From: Aedes albopictus | Lineage: Eukaryota; Arthropoda; Insecta; Diptera; Culicidae | Length of the DNA stretch: 64,000 nucleotides | Assembly: GCF_035046485.1 (NCBI RefSeq) | Contig: NC_085136.1 | Span: forward strand, 223,762,853-223,826,852 | Direction: 5' to 3' | In this document: piece by piece, positions 9,587 through 20,879 of the stretch | How positions within the stretch are numbered: the stretch's first letter is position 1 | Layout of the letters: each line of letters opens with the position of its first letter | Program-made: the position numbers and the translations under genes | The notes under the pieces: generated by a model | Told to the model about the DNA's origin: nothing | What the model saw: the letters and a program-made list of their open reading frames with translations, nothing else | Database searches by the model: none

Positions 9587-12500
9587 GTTCCCCGACCCGT
9601 AAGGCTGGCCAGAGGTCCATCTGGTCCGGCTTTACTACCTTCAACATCCAATAGCGCTATTCTAGATACCGGACGATGAACCAATCCATTGGCGGTTTGT
9701 ACTACGGCGTCACGAACTCGGCCATCCTTCCCTACGTTGATCTCGGCTACCCGACCTCGAATCCACCCATTGCGAGTTTTCTCCTCCACCATCATAACCA
9801 AATCCCCAACTTCAATAGCTTTCACGTCTTCGAACCACTTGGTGCGTCGTGCGATGGTCGGGAGATATTCTCGCACCCAGCGGCGCCAGAACTGATCCAC
9901 CATAATTCGGCAATGTTCCCAATCGGTCCTGCATGCTTGTTTCGGATCTGCTATAGTATTGGGTGCCTGTACCACTCCACTCGAACTTAACAGGAGGAAG
10001 TGGTTGGGTGTTAAAGCTTCCTGTTCAGCCGACTGCAGTGGGATATATGTCAGGGGTCTTGAATTTACTATACTTTCAGCCTCCACAAGTATAGTAGCGA
10101 ATGTCTCTTCGTTAGGTGTTTTAGGAGTATCCATTGCAGCGAGAGCAGCTTTAACGGACCTCACTAGCCGTTCCCATGCGCCCCCCATGTGGGGCGCTCC
10201 AGGTGGATTAAATATCCACTTCGTATTAGCGTTGGTAAATGTTGAAGCGAGCTCGCTATTCGTTTGTTCCATTTCCTTCTTCAGATCGTTACTCGTTCCC
10301 ACGAAGTTTGTGCCCCTATCGCTCCGAATCTCGACCGGTGTTCCTCTACGTCCAATGAAACGCCTGATCGCCAACTTGCAGGACTGCGTTGACAATGAGT
10401 GGACGACCTCAAGATGAATGGCCCTGGTGGTCATACATGTAAATAAAGCTACCCAGCGTTTCACTACGCTTCTGTTGACCTTTACTCCAATTGGTCCAAA
10501 ATAATCGATACCAACGAATGAAAACGAGCGAACATGTGGCCGCAGCCTCGCTGCTGGAAGAGAAGCCATTCTTGGTATTGTTGGAACTGGCTTCTTGATT
10601 CGGCACATTTTACATTCTTTCCCCACTCTTCGCACTTTTGTTCGTAGCTGCGGAATATGGAAGCGTTGTCTGACTTCGTTCACAATAGTTTCTCCATTTG
10701 CGTGAAGGTACATTTGGTGATACCATTGGAGAACTAAATCGGTCACTCGATGATCTTTTGGCAAGATGAGAGGATATCTCGTATCTAATGTAGCAAACTT
10801 TGCCGCTGCGATTCTGCTATCGGACCGCATAACACCTAACTCGTCCAAAAACGGCGAAAGAGTCCGAATCTTGCTGTTTTTCTCCAATGCAAACTGTAGT
10901 CCAGGCTGCTTATTATGTCCGTTGGTCAGAGCTACAACCTCATCTGGATATTCTTCCCATTGCACCCAACGAAAAATGGTTGCTTCTGCTTTGTGCAACT
11001 CCTCTTGCGTAAGCAGCCCGTTGGTTCGTTCTTTCCTGGTTGCACTACATCGTAAGTTGTTCACATAGCGATGAACGTATGCAACTGCTCGGTACAGTCG
11101 AGTCCACTTTGAAAATCGATCCCAGTTTACGAAAGGCACCGTGTTGGCTTCTCGATGAATCATACAAATCCTTAGCTCTTCGTTGGTTTTGTCGATTACT
11201 AGTCCTTGATCGTTGTCCCACTGATCTTCCGGTAGATACAGATCATCTTCCCCTCGAAACCAACGGCTATTTGGAGAAAAGCAGGGCCCTTTGCCCCACT
11301 TGGTAGCCTCATCAGCAACGTTTTTCTTAGTAGATATCCATCTCCATTGTTCCGGGCGGGACTTGGACAGGATTTCTCCCACACGGCATGCCACGAACTG
11401 TCGATACTTTCTATGGTCCGAATTTATCCATGCCAGCACCGTCTTGGAGTCACACCAGAATATCGTTTTCTCTATCGCCAGAGAGTGTCCACTTACTATC
11501 GTTTTCATTAAGCGTACGCCGATCACCGCTGCCATCAACTCTAGCCTGGGTATGGAGAGCGCCTTCAGCGGAGCCACTTTAGATTTTCCTCCGATCAATG
11601 AGACTTGAATTCCGTTAGGAAGCACCGCGCGCCAGTAAGCGACACAAGCATAGGCTTCTTCGCTCGCATCGACATAGATGTGCAACTGAAGCGACACAAT
11701 GTCTCTCACCGAATACTGCGAGAAATAGCACCGCGAAACACTTATCTGATCTAAGTTTTGGAACATAGTTGTCCACCGTATCCATCGTTCGCACAATTCC
11801 TGGGGAATCAGCTGGTCCCATTCAGTTTTGGCTCGCCACAAGTCCTGTATTAAGATTTTGCCATGGATCAGGAAGAAGCATAACAGCCCAGCTGGATCAA
11901 ACAAACTCATCACCACACGAAGAGCTTGTCGCTTGGTAGGATGCTCGACGCTAGTAGCCAATGAAGTCGAGAATGTGAACACGTCCTGCTCTGGTTTCCA
12001 GTACATTCCGAGAACACGCTCTGTAGATTTGCCCTTTTCTAGCTGAAGTAGTTTGCCTGATTGTGATTCCTTTTCCCCGATCCGTGCGAGCACTTCTTCC
12101 GAATTGGAAAGCCAGTTCCGCAGGTGGAAACCTCCAAGGGAATGAACATGTTTCACCTGCAATGCTAGTTGTACTGCTTCTTCGACACTGTCGGAACTAT
12201 CGAGGTAGTCGTCTACATAATGCTTCCGAATGATAGCATCAGCGGCAGCCGGATACTCGTTTGAATGCTCCTCCGCATTCAGGTTTTTAACGTAGTGCGC
12301 AGAACACGGAGAGCACGTTGCGCCAAAGGTAGCGACGTCCATCAAATAAACCTCGGGCTGTTTAGCCGGATCATCTCGCCAAAGTAATCGTTGTGCATGT
12401 CGATCTTCCGGCCTTATTTGAATTTGGTGGAACATCTCCTTGAGGTCCGCACACAGAGCAACGCGCCTTTCTCGAAACCCAAACAGAACTTCCAGCAGTG

Positions 12501-15500
12501 TTTTCAAAAAATCTGGTCCTTTTAGTAACATTGTATTCAAAGACGTACCATCAACTTTCGCCGCGGCGTCACAAAAGATGCGGATCTTCGATGGTTTTTT
12601 CGGGTTTATAACAACGCCTAAAGGCAAGTACCACGTACGACGTATATCCGCCTCGTTCAGTTCTTCCACGGTTGCCCTGTGAATGTACCCTTTCTGTTGG
12701 TATTCGGAGATCTGCCTTTTCACGCTGTCTCCAATAACCGGATCACTCTGCATCTTTCGTTCCAAACACTGTAGACGTCGAACTGCCATCGGGTAACTAT
12801 CTGGGAATTCGAAATAATCGTATTTCCACAGAAGTCCAGTTTGAAACCGCTGTCCGATGCGTTTAGTAGTTTCCTTCAGAATCCGATTTGCCCGTTGTTC
12901 TTCCTCAGATTCTACTCGTGGCACATGCATTATACCCAAGCTTTCGACTGAAAAAAACTGCTCAACTAGTTCATGCACTGATTGGTCATCGTCCTGGCAT
13001 TCGCAGATGTGAAAGCTGTGCTTAGTTTCCGCAGTTCGATCCTGGCTAGAACCGTACACCGTCCATCCTAGACGCGATTTGGCAGCGATTGGTTCTCCTG
13101 GTCTGCCATCACGAGTTTTGAGGGTAGACGTCACATGTGCGTTGTCATTCCCGATCAGTATACGTGGTAAGACATTCATGTAGTCCTCTATCGGCAATCC
13201 TTCCAGATATGGATACGATGCTGATAAATCTGCGTAGCACAACGACTGTCGTGGTAGCTCCAGCTTACTTACAGTGCGCACATCCTTCAATGTGTGTCTG
13301 CCGGCGCCGTTGTTTCCAGCGATCTCTAGAGTAAGGCGTTGCGAGTTGGGCTCCGTCCTTTTTACATTTGAAGTCCACTGCAGACACAATGCTTGCGGCT
13401 CTCCTACTACTCCTAGCTTTTTTACTACGTCTTCATCCACTAGCGTTTTCTCCGATCCATCATCTAGGAATGCAAACTCTGTTACAGATCGGTTGTTTCC
13501 ATACAGCGTAACGGGAATGATACGGAAGAGAGTTGACTTCCCGGTGAAATGATGGTTGGTAGCAGCATTGGTCTCGGTCGACTTCTCTGTTGAGGGTCCT
13601 GGTCTGGGTTCATTCGATTCAGCCTTAGAATTGCTGAATTTCTGGGTAGAATGCAGCATTGGATGATGCCGACTCGGACATCCATTTATTCCGCACTGCT
13701 TGCGTACCTTGCAAGGTCTCCTACCATGTGACCCGAGGCAAAGACGGCATAAACCGATTTGTTGTACGATTCTCCACCGATCATCCACTGTTTTCTGGTC
13801 GAACTCATCGCAGTCTTTCACTCTGTGCTCCGGACTCTTGCAGATGTAGCATGTCGGTCCGGTTGGGTACGATGCATTTGGGGCTGATTCCGTTTCCATA
13901 ACCGCTTCTGAATCCTCCTTCGCCGTGTGAGTGCCGCAGAAACTTTTCTTATCTTTCAACGTACGTTGTTGATATTGTGTTGGATCATAGTTCAGTGTCA
14001 CGTCGGTAGCTGCTCGCACCAACGTCTGCATATACTGCGAAAACGTTCGCAGATTTACTGCTGCGCACCGCTGCTTGTAAAGCGACCAATCCAACTTCAT
14101 GTGTGCAGGAAGCTTTTCAACCAGCTCAAACAATAACATCGGGTTGTTGAGATGTGCTTCCTGACGACCAGCTTCCAAGTGGTCACTAAGGTTTTGAACG
14201 GCCATGCCAAAGCCAATCAGCGTATCGAGTCGGTCTTGTTTCGGTGCAGGTACGTTTCTGACCTTCTGTAGCAGTGAATGTATAAGCAATTCCGGCCTTC
14301 CATACAACGTTTCAAGCGTAGCGAGGACGTGTGGAACGCTAGAAGGTAGAAGGAGCCGGCTGCGCACCGATTCCAGAGCATGCCCTTTCAAGCATCGCTG
14401 CAATCTCGCCAAGTTTTCCGCGTCTGAGAAACCACATGCTCGCGTAGAGTTGTTGTATGAGCTGATAAACAGCGGCCAATCCTCCGGATTTCCAGAAAAG
14501 GTTGGCAGCTCCTTCGCCATCACATGCCTTGCCGCTAGTTGCCGTGCCGTTGGTTCGAAGTCCACATTTTCCACATACCCTGAGTGTTGCACTGGCGAAG
14601 GACCAGCACCATCGTGAGTCTGGATGGCGTGAATTGGTGGACGCTGCAAATGAACTCGACGATCATCGGACGATGGTTGTTGTACACCAGGTAATGTACA
14701 CTGTCGAGGAACAAACACTTGGTTGTTTAACGGTAGCGGATACGATTCTCCGAGTAGATCTTGTACCGTCACTGTGCCTCTTCCATGGCTCGCACTGATT
14801 TGATTGACATTATTCGACTGCGCGGAAACTGAATTTGGCGGATTTTCAATCGCCGAAACGATATTACTGACAGAAGACTGACACTGGGGAGAGGGAACGT
14901 TAACGGATGGAGGAATGACATGCTGTTCCCTAACAACGTCCTGCTCAGTGACATTTTCCGTTCGACCGATAAGTCCTCCTAAGGTTGGCTCTAAATCTAC
15001 TGGCCCTAACGAAATACCTGCTAAAGCCTTTCCCAGAACGTCTTCTGTTTCGCTAGTTGGTTGTCCTGAACTGTCCTGCCTGGCTAGTGTCCCTGTCGTA
15101 GCTGTTACTTGTTCGTTACCTGGGTCTGTTGGGTTTTTCTCCGCCATAGTCTTCATCGTCGAGTTCATAATTCTCCACCTCTCAACCTTGCTGATAGAAC
15201 TCTGTTCCGATACTCTGCTGCCGCCGTCATCGTCGTTGTCCTCGGTTTCGATAATTTCCCGCAGCCGAAATGATTCGTTCATAACGGTCTGCTCCATTTC
15301 CAGCTGCAACTTTTCCAGTTCTGCATTCTTCCGTTGTCGTTCTTGATCCAGCTTGAGCTGCAATAACGTCTCAGCCTCCTTCTTTTGTTGCTCCAGCCTC
15401 CGATCCTGCTCTCGACGTTCCAGCTCTATTCGCTTCATCGCTAGAGCTTTTTGGGCCTCGAGACGCTCGAGCTGTAAACGAGCTTTCTTCGCTCGCGAGC

Positions 15501-15768
15501 TGGCGGTTGTAGACGTTGAGCTGGCTTTACTGCTGGCCCTACTAGCAGAAAATCCACCAACTGGAAGTTGTGCTGATGGTTTTTGGCATATCGGGCATGT
15601 AAACGTTCTCTCGGGTTCTGCGATGCTCTCATTAACACCCACACACGCGTAATGCCACCATGATCCACAATGACCACAACTGACCATCCGATCGGTATCG
15701 GGTTCCTTGCACGCTTGGCAGTGGGTTTTTACCTTACGACTGCGAGTGCTTCTCGTACTGCCCGGCAT
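9568..15768 (-). CDS. BEL/Pao gag-pol polyprotein with N-terminal PHD finger
   Basis: A single 2066-aa polyprotein, full length for BEL/Pao. Residues 17-61 form a C4HC3 PHD finger (C17, C20, C31, C34, H39, C42, C58, C61). About 90-165 is a strong coiled coil. About 410-560 is the gag-like DUF1759 region (KELPTFSGNPEDWPLFISSY). Zinc knuckles start near 637 (CYICKSPEHRVKDC). An aspartic protease with FLDDGSEKTLV is near 768. The reverse transcriptase carries YVDD near 1184, and the RNase H-like domain starts near 1358 (HIYVDAS). The integrase zinc-binding part is near 1700 and its catalytic core has D in GIDYFGP, D in RSDRGTNF and E in GGAWERLV. A DUF5641-like tail ends the protein. It replicates the element through a cytoplasmic particle and nuclear integration. 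The start is the first ATG downstream of the LTR, and the stop lies inside the 3' LTR. Confidence 0.96.
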   Translation of the reverse strand: MPGSTRSTRSRKVKTHCQACKEPDTDRMVSCGHCGSWWHYACVGVNESIAEPERTFTCPICQKPSAQLPVGGFSASRASSKASSTSTTASSRAKKARLQLERLEAQKALAMKRIELERREQDRRLEQQKKEAETLLQLKLDQERQRKNAELEKLQLEMEQTVMNESFRLREIIETEDNDDDGGSRVSEQSSISKVERWRIMNSTMKTMAEKNPTDPGNEQVTATTGTLARQDSSGQPTSETEDVLGKALAGISLGPVDLEPTLGGLIGRTENVTEQDVVREQHVIPPSVNVPSPQCQSSVSNIVSAIENPPNSVSAQSNNVNQISASHGRGTVTVQDLLGESYPLPLNNQVFVPRQCTLPGVQQPSSDDRRVHLQRPPIHAIQTHDGAGPSPVQHSGYVENVDFEPTARQLAARHVMAKELPTFSGNPEDWPLFISSYNNSTRACGFSDAENLARLQRCLKGHALESVRSRLLLPSSVPHVLATLETLYGRPELLIHSLLQKVRNVPAPKQDRLDTLIGFGMAVQNLSDHLEAGRQEAHLNNPMLLFELVEKLPAHMKLDWSLYKQRCAAVNLRTFSQYMQTLVRAATDVTLNYDPTQYQQRTLKDKKSFCGTHTAKEDSEAVMETESAPNASYPTGPTCYICKSPEHRVKDCDEFDQKTVDDRWRIVQQIGLCRLCLGSHGRRPCKVRKQCGINGCPSRHHPMLHSTQKFSNSKAESNEPRPGPSTEKSTETNAATNHHFTGKSTLFRIIPVTLYGNNRSVTEFAFLDDGSEKTLVDEDVVKKLGVVGEPQALCLQWTSNVKRTEPNSQRLTLEIAGNNGAGRHTLKDVRTVSKLELPRQSLCYADLSASYPYLEGLPIEDYMNVLPRILIGNDNAHVTSTLKTRDGRPGEPIAAKSRLGWTVYGSSQDRTAETKHSFHICECQDDDQSVHELVEQFFSVESLGIMHVPRVESEEEQRANRILKETTKRIGQRFQTGLLWKYDYFEFPDSYPMAVRRLQCLERKMQSDPVIGDSVKRQISEYQQKGYIHRATVEELNEADIRRTWYLPLGVVINPKKPSKIRIFCDAAAKVDGTSLNTMLLKGPDFLKTLLEVLFGFRERRVALCADLKEMFHQIQIRPEDRHAQRLLWRDDPAKQPEVYLMDVATFGATCSPCSAHYVKNLNAEEHSNEYPAAADAIIRKHYVDDYLDSSDSVEEAVQLALQVKHVHSLGGFHLRNWLSNSEEVLARIGEKESQSGKLLQLEKGKSTERVLGMYWKPEQDVFTFSTSLATSVEHPTKRQALRVVMSLFDPAGLLCFFLIHGKILIQDLWRAKTEWDQLIPQELCERWIRWTTMFQNLDQISVSRCYFSQYSVRDIVSLQLHIYVDASEEAYACVAYWRAVLPNGIQVSLIGGKSKVAPLKALSIPRLELMAAVIGVRLMKTIVSGHSLAIEKTIFWCDSKTVLAWINSDHRKYRQFVACRVGEILSKSRPEQWRWISTKKNVADEATKWGKGPCFSPNSRWFRGEDDLYLPEDQWDNDQGLVIDKTNEELRICMIHREANTVPFVNWDRFSKWTRLYRAVAYVHRYVNNLRCSATRKERTNGLLTQEELHKAEATIFRWVQWEEYPDEVVALTNGHNKQPGLQFALEKNSKIRTLSPFLDELGVMRSDSRIAAAKFATLDTRYPLILPKDHRVTDLVLQWYHQMYLHANGETIVNEVRQRFHIPQLRTKVRRVGKECKMCRIKKPVPTIPRMASLPAARLRPHVRSFSFVGIDYFGPIGVKVNRSVVKRWVALFTCMTTRAIHLEVVHSLSTQSCKLAIRRFIGRRGTPVEIRSDRGTNFVGTSNDLKKEMEQTNSELASTFTNANTKWIFNPPGAPHMGGAWERLVRSVKAALAAMDTPKTPNEETFATILVEAESIVNSRPLTYIPLQSAEQEALTPNHFLLLSSSGVVQAPNTIADPKQACRTDWEHCRIMVDQFWRRWVREYLPTIARRTKWFEDVKAIEVGDLVMMVEEKTRNGWIRGRVAEINVGKDGRVRDAVVQTANGLVHRPVSRIALLDVEGSKAGPDGPLASLTGRGTVDVTD

Positions 15769-15798
15769 AATGAATCGTACGTAGCCAATCTTTTAGTT

Positions 15799-16394
15799 TG
15801 TTGGGAAGGAGTATACGAATATCTTTTGAGCACGCTGTGTAGATCTCACAAACGATGAAACGCTAAAAGCTATATTTATCATTTTAGTACAAGTCATTGG
15901 AACTTACATTGATTGCGCTTACATTGGTCTATCCTCACTCCAAATTAATTCCTTATTTCCCAACAATAACTCATCAATAGGCTCGATCTGACTGTAATAA
16001 ACTATACATTAGTTCAAACAATTTCAAGGGTTTTTCATATTTACTTGTAGGTGTCAACTATCGATTCAAGTACCCTACGAATGTACGATTATCAGCGACC
16101 ACCGCGAGCTGTAATTCAATATCGACAAAAATAAGTACAATTCCATTTTCTAATTTAGCTCTAGCGGTACTCACTCAGAATAATATTGTATAATAAAGAG
16201 AAATTATAACTTTAACGAAATGGTTTATAAACTTATCCTCGTGGAACCAATATGATATTCATCACATTCATCGAACAATAGTCCCTAATTCTCTTTCCTC
16301 TTTCATTCGGCTTATGTCAACGCAAATCATTTATTGATATCGCCGGGTTCGGCCGTTATGTCGACCAAACGGGGTTCAGTCGGTTACATCAACA
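15799..16394 (-). repeat. BEL/Pao 5' LTR
   Basis: The 5' LTR for the minus-strand element, same 596-bp length as 8991-9586 and apparently identical. GGGCA follows at 16395-16399. Transcription should start within it and run toward lower coordinates. Confidence 0.95.
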
Positions 16395-16424
16395 GGGCAG
16401 TTGCTTAAACATAACATTAAGGTT

Positions 16425-16570
16425 TTTTTTTTTCTATCTGTATTAACGAGATTTTTAGCCCTAGGCTAGTTCATCTCGGGACCCACGCTTTACTTCCCTT
16501 CCAAAGGAAGAACTCGCATTTTGCGAGTTTGTCGGGAGTGGGATTCGATCCCAGGTCCTCGGCGTGAAAC
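16425..16570 (-). mobile_element. tRNA-related SINE, short copy with TSD
   Basis: Flanked by the 12-bp duplication AACATTAAGGTT (16413-16424 and 16571-16582). On the minus strand it has a pol III B-box-like GGGATCGAATCCC, a self-complementary ACTCGCAAAATGCGAGT, and the hairpin tail GAGATGAACTAGCC ... GGCTAAAAATCTC before an A-rich end (T-run on plus). The A-box end appears truncated. Confidence 0.8.
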
Positions 16571-16728
16571 AACATTAAGGTTGCAGGTAGTTCAGGTGCC
16601 CGACGAAGTGCGTCTTCCACCTTTCAATCAACTTTCTTCTATCCGTCAATAGGCTCCCGTGCTTTTTCCTGTACATTTCGGCTCGCGGCATGAAGACGCT
16701 GCGGGATATCTTGAGATCCCAAGTAAAA

Positions 16729-16807
16729 CAACAGTCAGGTCTTTTTTTACGCGGTTTTCATTTACGCGGCCGCGTATGTATCCCCCGCGTAAAAAAAACC
16801 TGACTGT
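16729..16807. mobile_element. Very small TIR element
   Basis: About 78 bp with inverted ends CAGTCAGGT...TTTACGCGG and CCGCGTAAA...ACCTGACTG, around a CGCGGCCGCG core. It resembles a minimal mariner-type MITE. The TA flank is present on the right side only. Confidence 0.6.
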
Positions 16808-16829
16808 ACAGTGATTTTGAGATCGATAC

Positions 16830-17970
16830 GGCATGGTTATCTCATGGTTCTTTTCTACAGCGCTATTTTCCACCCTGTGTTCTTCTTTTCGTATTTTTTC
16901 TTTCATCGATTTCGTGTCTCATACGCATTACATTATTCCAGAGCCTTAAAGACGACAATCCGTAGTAGTGCAGTGCAGTCACATTTTATACCGATTCCCT
17001 TCTCGAACATCGTCCAAACAAAAGGCCGAACTTCCATTTTCACTTGCTTGAAGTCGTCCGGTTGCAGTCTTCCAAAGGAACGATTTCAATTACATTTTAT
17101 GGGCCAAAGATAGTTTCCATTTGTCGGAACGGTTCGAGTACTAGGAACGTGAGGATGGCGAGGGTCCTACTGTCCAAGGTCTTGGAAGTCTTGAATGTCG
17201 CTGTGCCTTCTTGAATGTGGACAAGGATTTAATTAAATTTAGCTGAATGGGCAAGAACTGATAAGGGAGACAAAAAGGGAACAACTTCTCGAGCGCTCCC
17301 CATCGGAAAACATTGTGTTCAATTGAGCGAGTCGATTGTTGTGTCATGTTGTGTCGTCGTTATGGGTGTTGGCTCGCCACCGCCGACACGCCGCCGCTTC
17401 AAACGGATCTGAATTGATGTGATTTTGTGCTGAGCTATAACAAAATGTGAAGAGTTTCACTTCCGTATGGTTGCGGGGACTGTGACACCCACTTACGAGG
17501 GGTTGTCTCTCCTTAGTAGTCGGATAAAGTGTAACATCCATTTCCTATTAGCCCTGACAGCTTAAGTGATGCCATAATTCATATTTCACTTACGGTTGAC
17601 ATTGGATCATGAACTGGCCGGTATGTGCCATGTGGTACAATGCGTTTCAAAATTGTATGACCAAGTGGTATATCAAAAGCGCCATTCTGCTTTAAATTGA
17701 CAACGGGCAGTCCTGCATAACACATTACAATGGAATCTCTTTTTATGGCATTGGTTGGGGGTGTACAAATTAAACATTAATATAAGTTTAATAGGGCATA
17801 AATAGATCGAATATTGTGCAGTGACCAAACTAAGCCACAGCTCTAATGAGAAAATATAGTTCGCAAGAACAGGTCATGCTCATGGAAATTCGAAATGGGG
17901 TCAAGGGGGTCTTCAGGGGCGTTTTATGAACCTTTTAAGGACGTTCTGTCAGGTTTCATTTCTTTTTTAA
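16830..17970. other. No gene seen
   Basis: Mixed-composition, apparently single-copy sequence with short open frames on both strands and no recognisable domain. It may be host intergenic or intronic DNA. Confidence 0.4.
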
Positions 17971-17981
17971 CTTGATTTTAA

Positions 17982-18179
17982 GGCTCAAATGAGAATCGCA
18001 TATTATTAAAAACTGAAACTTTTCTCCAGAATAACGAAAAAGTGAACCAAATCAGCGTGTCCGATTGTCATATTTGACTAAACAAACAATCGGACATTCT
18101 TATTTTCTTCGATTTGTGAATCATTTTGGGCAAAAAGTGCTTTTTTAGTTCTAAAACATTTGCCATTCTCAATTGAGCC
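17982..18179. mobile_element. TTAA-flanked MITE
   Basis: Inverted ends GGCTCAAATGAGAAT and ATTCTCAATTGAGCC are flanked by TTAA at 17978-17981 and 18180-18183. The element is 198 bp, with an internal inverted CGGACAT/TCCGATTGTC block. TTAA targeting is the piggyBac signature, but the TIR start is not diagnostic. Confidence 0.6.
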
Positions 18180-18183
18180 TTAA

Positions 18184-18305
18184 ACCTGGTGCTAGTTCCT
18201 TCCGAAGGAAGAACTCACATTTTGTGAGTTTATCGGGAGTGGGATTTAATCCCAGGTCCTCTGCGTGATAGTCACGTGCTTTAACCATCACATCAGGTCC
18301 GCTCC
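18184..18305 (-). mobile_element. tRNA-derived SINE fragment
   Basis: Related to 16425-16570. On the minus strand it has an A-box-like ATGGTTAAAGC (18281-18291) and a B-box-like GGGATTAAATCCC (18241-18253), followed by ACTCACAAAATGTGAGT. This copy carries the tRNA-like head that the 16.4-kb copy lacks, but not the hairpin tail. Confidence 0.7.
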
Positions 18306-18309
18306 AAGT

Positions 18310-18835
18310 TTAATGGCATTTCAAAGGATTTTAAGGGCGAATCAGTGCGGGTGGTCTCAAGGGCGGGTTTCAGGGGCGTCTTAAACTGTTTCAGAGAGTT
18401 TTAAGGAGTTTCAGGAATGTTTCAGGCGCATTCCGAGAGGTTTGAGAGGTGTTTAAATGGGTTTTCAGGGTTGGCTCATGGAGTTTCAGGAACCTTTCAA
18501 GGGGTATCAGGTGTATTCCACCCTAGGACATCTTTGAACTGAAAACCACCCGAGGCCCCATAAAACGTTCCTGATACCCCAGTGAACCTACTAAAACCCC
18601 ATAATATTCCATGAAGCCTCCCATAATAAACCCTGGGACTTCTTGAAACGCCCCTGAAAACTCCCATGATCCACCCCTAGATCCCTTAAACACCTACTAA
18701 AACCCCCTGAAACACTTTCAGGTACCCTCTTGGATCCCCTGAAACTTCCTGAAGGCTCCTGGATCGCTCCTGAAACATCTAGGTACCCTCCTGAATTCTC
18801 TGAAATCCCGGGTATCCCCATAAGGGGTTATATAT
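18310..18835. repeat. TTTCAGG-type degenerate repeat, inverted pair
   Basis: The left part (18310-18520) is rich in TTTCAGGGG and TTTTAAGG on the plus strand. The right part (18530-18820) is rich in CCCCTGAAAC and CCTGAAACTTCC, the reverse complement. The two parts form a degenerate palindrome centred near 18525. No coding meaning is seen. Confidence 0.65.
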
Positions 18836-19084
18836 ATTGAGGTCGAGCACAAAATCGACTTTTTTAATTCTTTTATCTTAAAGTATGGGTTCTTAAGAAT
18901 GCTATGTGAAATTTTCATAGAGATCCAAGCAGTACAAGCAAAGATATAACGTTTGAAACTTTGTACGCGATTATCTCGGAACTATGTTTTTTTCCGAAAA
19001 CGTCAATGCGGCGACTACTCAAGTATTGTCCATACTGTGAGGAAACGCTGATCAGTTTCGGCATGGTGTGTGATTCATTCACAG

Positions 19085-20599
19085 GACGAAAGACTTCCGG
19101 CCCCTGACCTCCAAGAGATTGAGGAGGAGATTGGCCGGTTGAAAAACAAGAAAGCCGCTGGAGCAGATCAACTACCAAGCGAGCTTCTAAAATGCGGTGG
19201 AGAAGCTCTGGGTCATTACCAAGATTTGGGAGGAGGAAGTATTACCGGAGGAATGGATGGAAGGTATCTACATCTACAATCCCATCTACAAAAAGGGCGA
19301 CAAGTTGGATTGCGGGAACTACCGCGCGATCACATTACTGAGCGCTGCCTACAAGATACTCTCTCAAATTTTATGCCGCCGTCTATCACCGATTGCAAGA
19401 GAGTTCGTGGGGCAATATCAGGCTGGATTTATGGGTGAACGCGCTACAACGGACCAGATGTTCGCCATCCGCCAGATGTTGCAGAAATACCGCGAATACA
19501 ACGTGCCCACACATCACTTGTTCATCGATTTCAAATCGGCGTACGATACAAACGATCGAGAGCTGCTATGGCAGATTATGCAGGAATACGGATTCCCGGA
19601 TAAACTGATACGATTGATCAAGGCGACGATGGATCGAGTGATGTGCGTAGTTCGAGTATCAGAGACACTCTCGAATCCCTTCGAATCTCGCAGAGGGTTA
19701 CGGCAAGGTGATGGTCTAACGTGCTTGCTGTTCAACATTGCGTTAGAGGGTGTAATAAGGAGAGCGGGGATTAACACGAGGGGTACGATTTTGCTGATGA
19801 TATTGATATTATTGCTCGTAAATTTGAGATGATGGCGGAAACGTACATCCGATTAAAGAGTGAAGCCAGGCGAATCGGATTAGTCATTGATGTGTCGAAG
19901 ACAAAGTACATGATGGCAAAGGGCTCCAGGGATGAATCACCGCGCCCGCCGCCCCGAATGTATACCGACGGTGATGAAATCGAGGCGGTTGACGAATTCG
20001 TGTACTTGGGCTCATTGGTGACCGCCGACAACGACACAAGCAGAGAAATTCAGAGGCGCATTGTGGCAGGAAATCGTGCTTACTTTGGACTCCGCAGAAC
20101 TCTACGATCGAATAAAGTTCGCCGTAACACGAAGTTAACTATCTACAAAAAGCTGATTAGACCGGTCGTCCTCTATGGGCACGAAACGTGGACCCTACGT
20201 ACAGAGTACCAACGCGCCCTTGGAGTTTTCGAACGGAAGGTGTTGCGTACCATCTACGGCGGAGTGCAGATGGAAGACGGGACTTGGAGAAGGCGAATGA
20301 ACTACGAGCTGCATCAGCTGCTGAGAGAATCAAACATTGTCCACACCGCGAAAATCGGGAGGCTACGGTGGGCAGGTCACGTCATCAGGATGTCGGATAG
20401 CAATCCGACTAAAATGGTTCTCGAGAGTCATCCGACCGGTACAAGAAGACGTGGAGCGCAGCGAGCTAGGTGGGTCGACCAAGTGGAGGACGATCTGCGG
20501 ACCCTACGCAGAGTGCGGAACTGGAGACAAACAGCCATAGACCGAGTAGAATGGAGACGGCTACTATGTACAGCAGAGGCCACCCCGGCCTTAGCCTGA
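19085..20599 (+). pseudogene. RTE/JAM-type LINE reverse transcriptase remnant
   Basis: The 3' two-thirds of an RTE-clade LINE ORF (endonuclease missing). Segment 1 reads PDLQEIEEEIGRLKNKKAAG. A frameshift near 19200 leads into LSAAYKILSQILCRRL, HHLFIDFKSAYDTNDRELLW and RRGLRQGDGL. A second lesion near 19790 deletes about ten codons before ADDIDI and shifts frame again. The rest (SKTKYMMAKGSRDESPRPPP to VEWRRLLCTAEATPALA, TGA at 20597-20599) is continuous and includes RLRWAGHVIRMSDSNP. The element is 5'-truncated at about 19080. The other copy of the family is the split one at 44655-59790. Confidence 0.85.
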
Positions 20600-20879
20600 T
20601 CGGTTAGGTAAGTATGTTCACAATCACTGAACAATCAGCATGATGCATTTTGAGCCATATCGATTGGATGTTTCGGATGGATGGTAGGGATGCAAAGGTA
20701 GGGGAACAACTTAACTGCATGCTCCTCGGGGAATCTGCTGAACCCTCTTGTTTCGGTTCTTGCGAGATCGATAGCTATTTGAGGAGATCCAAAAGAGATG
20801 TTTCGTGTCCACCAGTTCATAATATGCCAGGAAGATGCGCACAGCCAACGGATACTCCAGAGAGCATCCCTTGATTTTC

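Larger units (their letters stand above)
8991..16394 (-). mobile_element. Complete BEL/Pao LTR retrotransposon
   Basis: A 7404-bp element on the minus strand. It has two 596-bp LTRs, a 5-bp target duplication GGGCA (8986-8990 and 16395-16399) and a single uninterrupted gag-pol ORF between the LTRs. Apparently identical LTRs and an open ORF indicate a recent insertion that may still be competent. A TGGCTACG just inside the 5' LTR (about 15783-15790, minus strand) is a possible tRNA primer site, but I could not assign the tRNA. A short purine stretch GGGTCGGGGAA precedes the 3' LTR. Confidence 0.95.

Noticed and set aside
9676..15652. Many plus-strand open frames within the BEL region
   Set aside because: Shadows of the 2066-codon minus-strand polyprotein.
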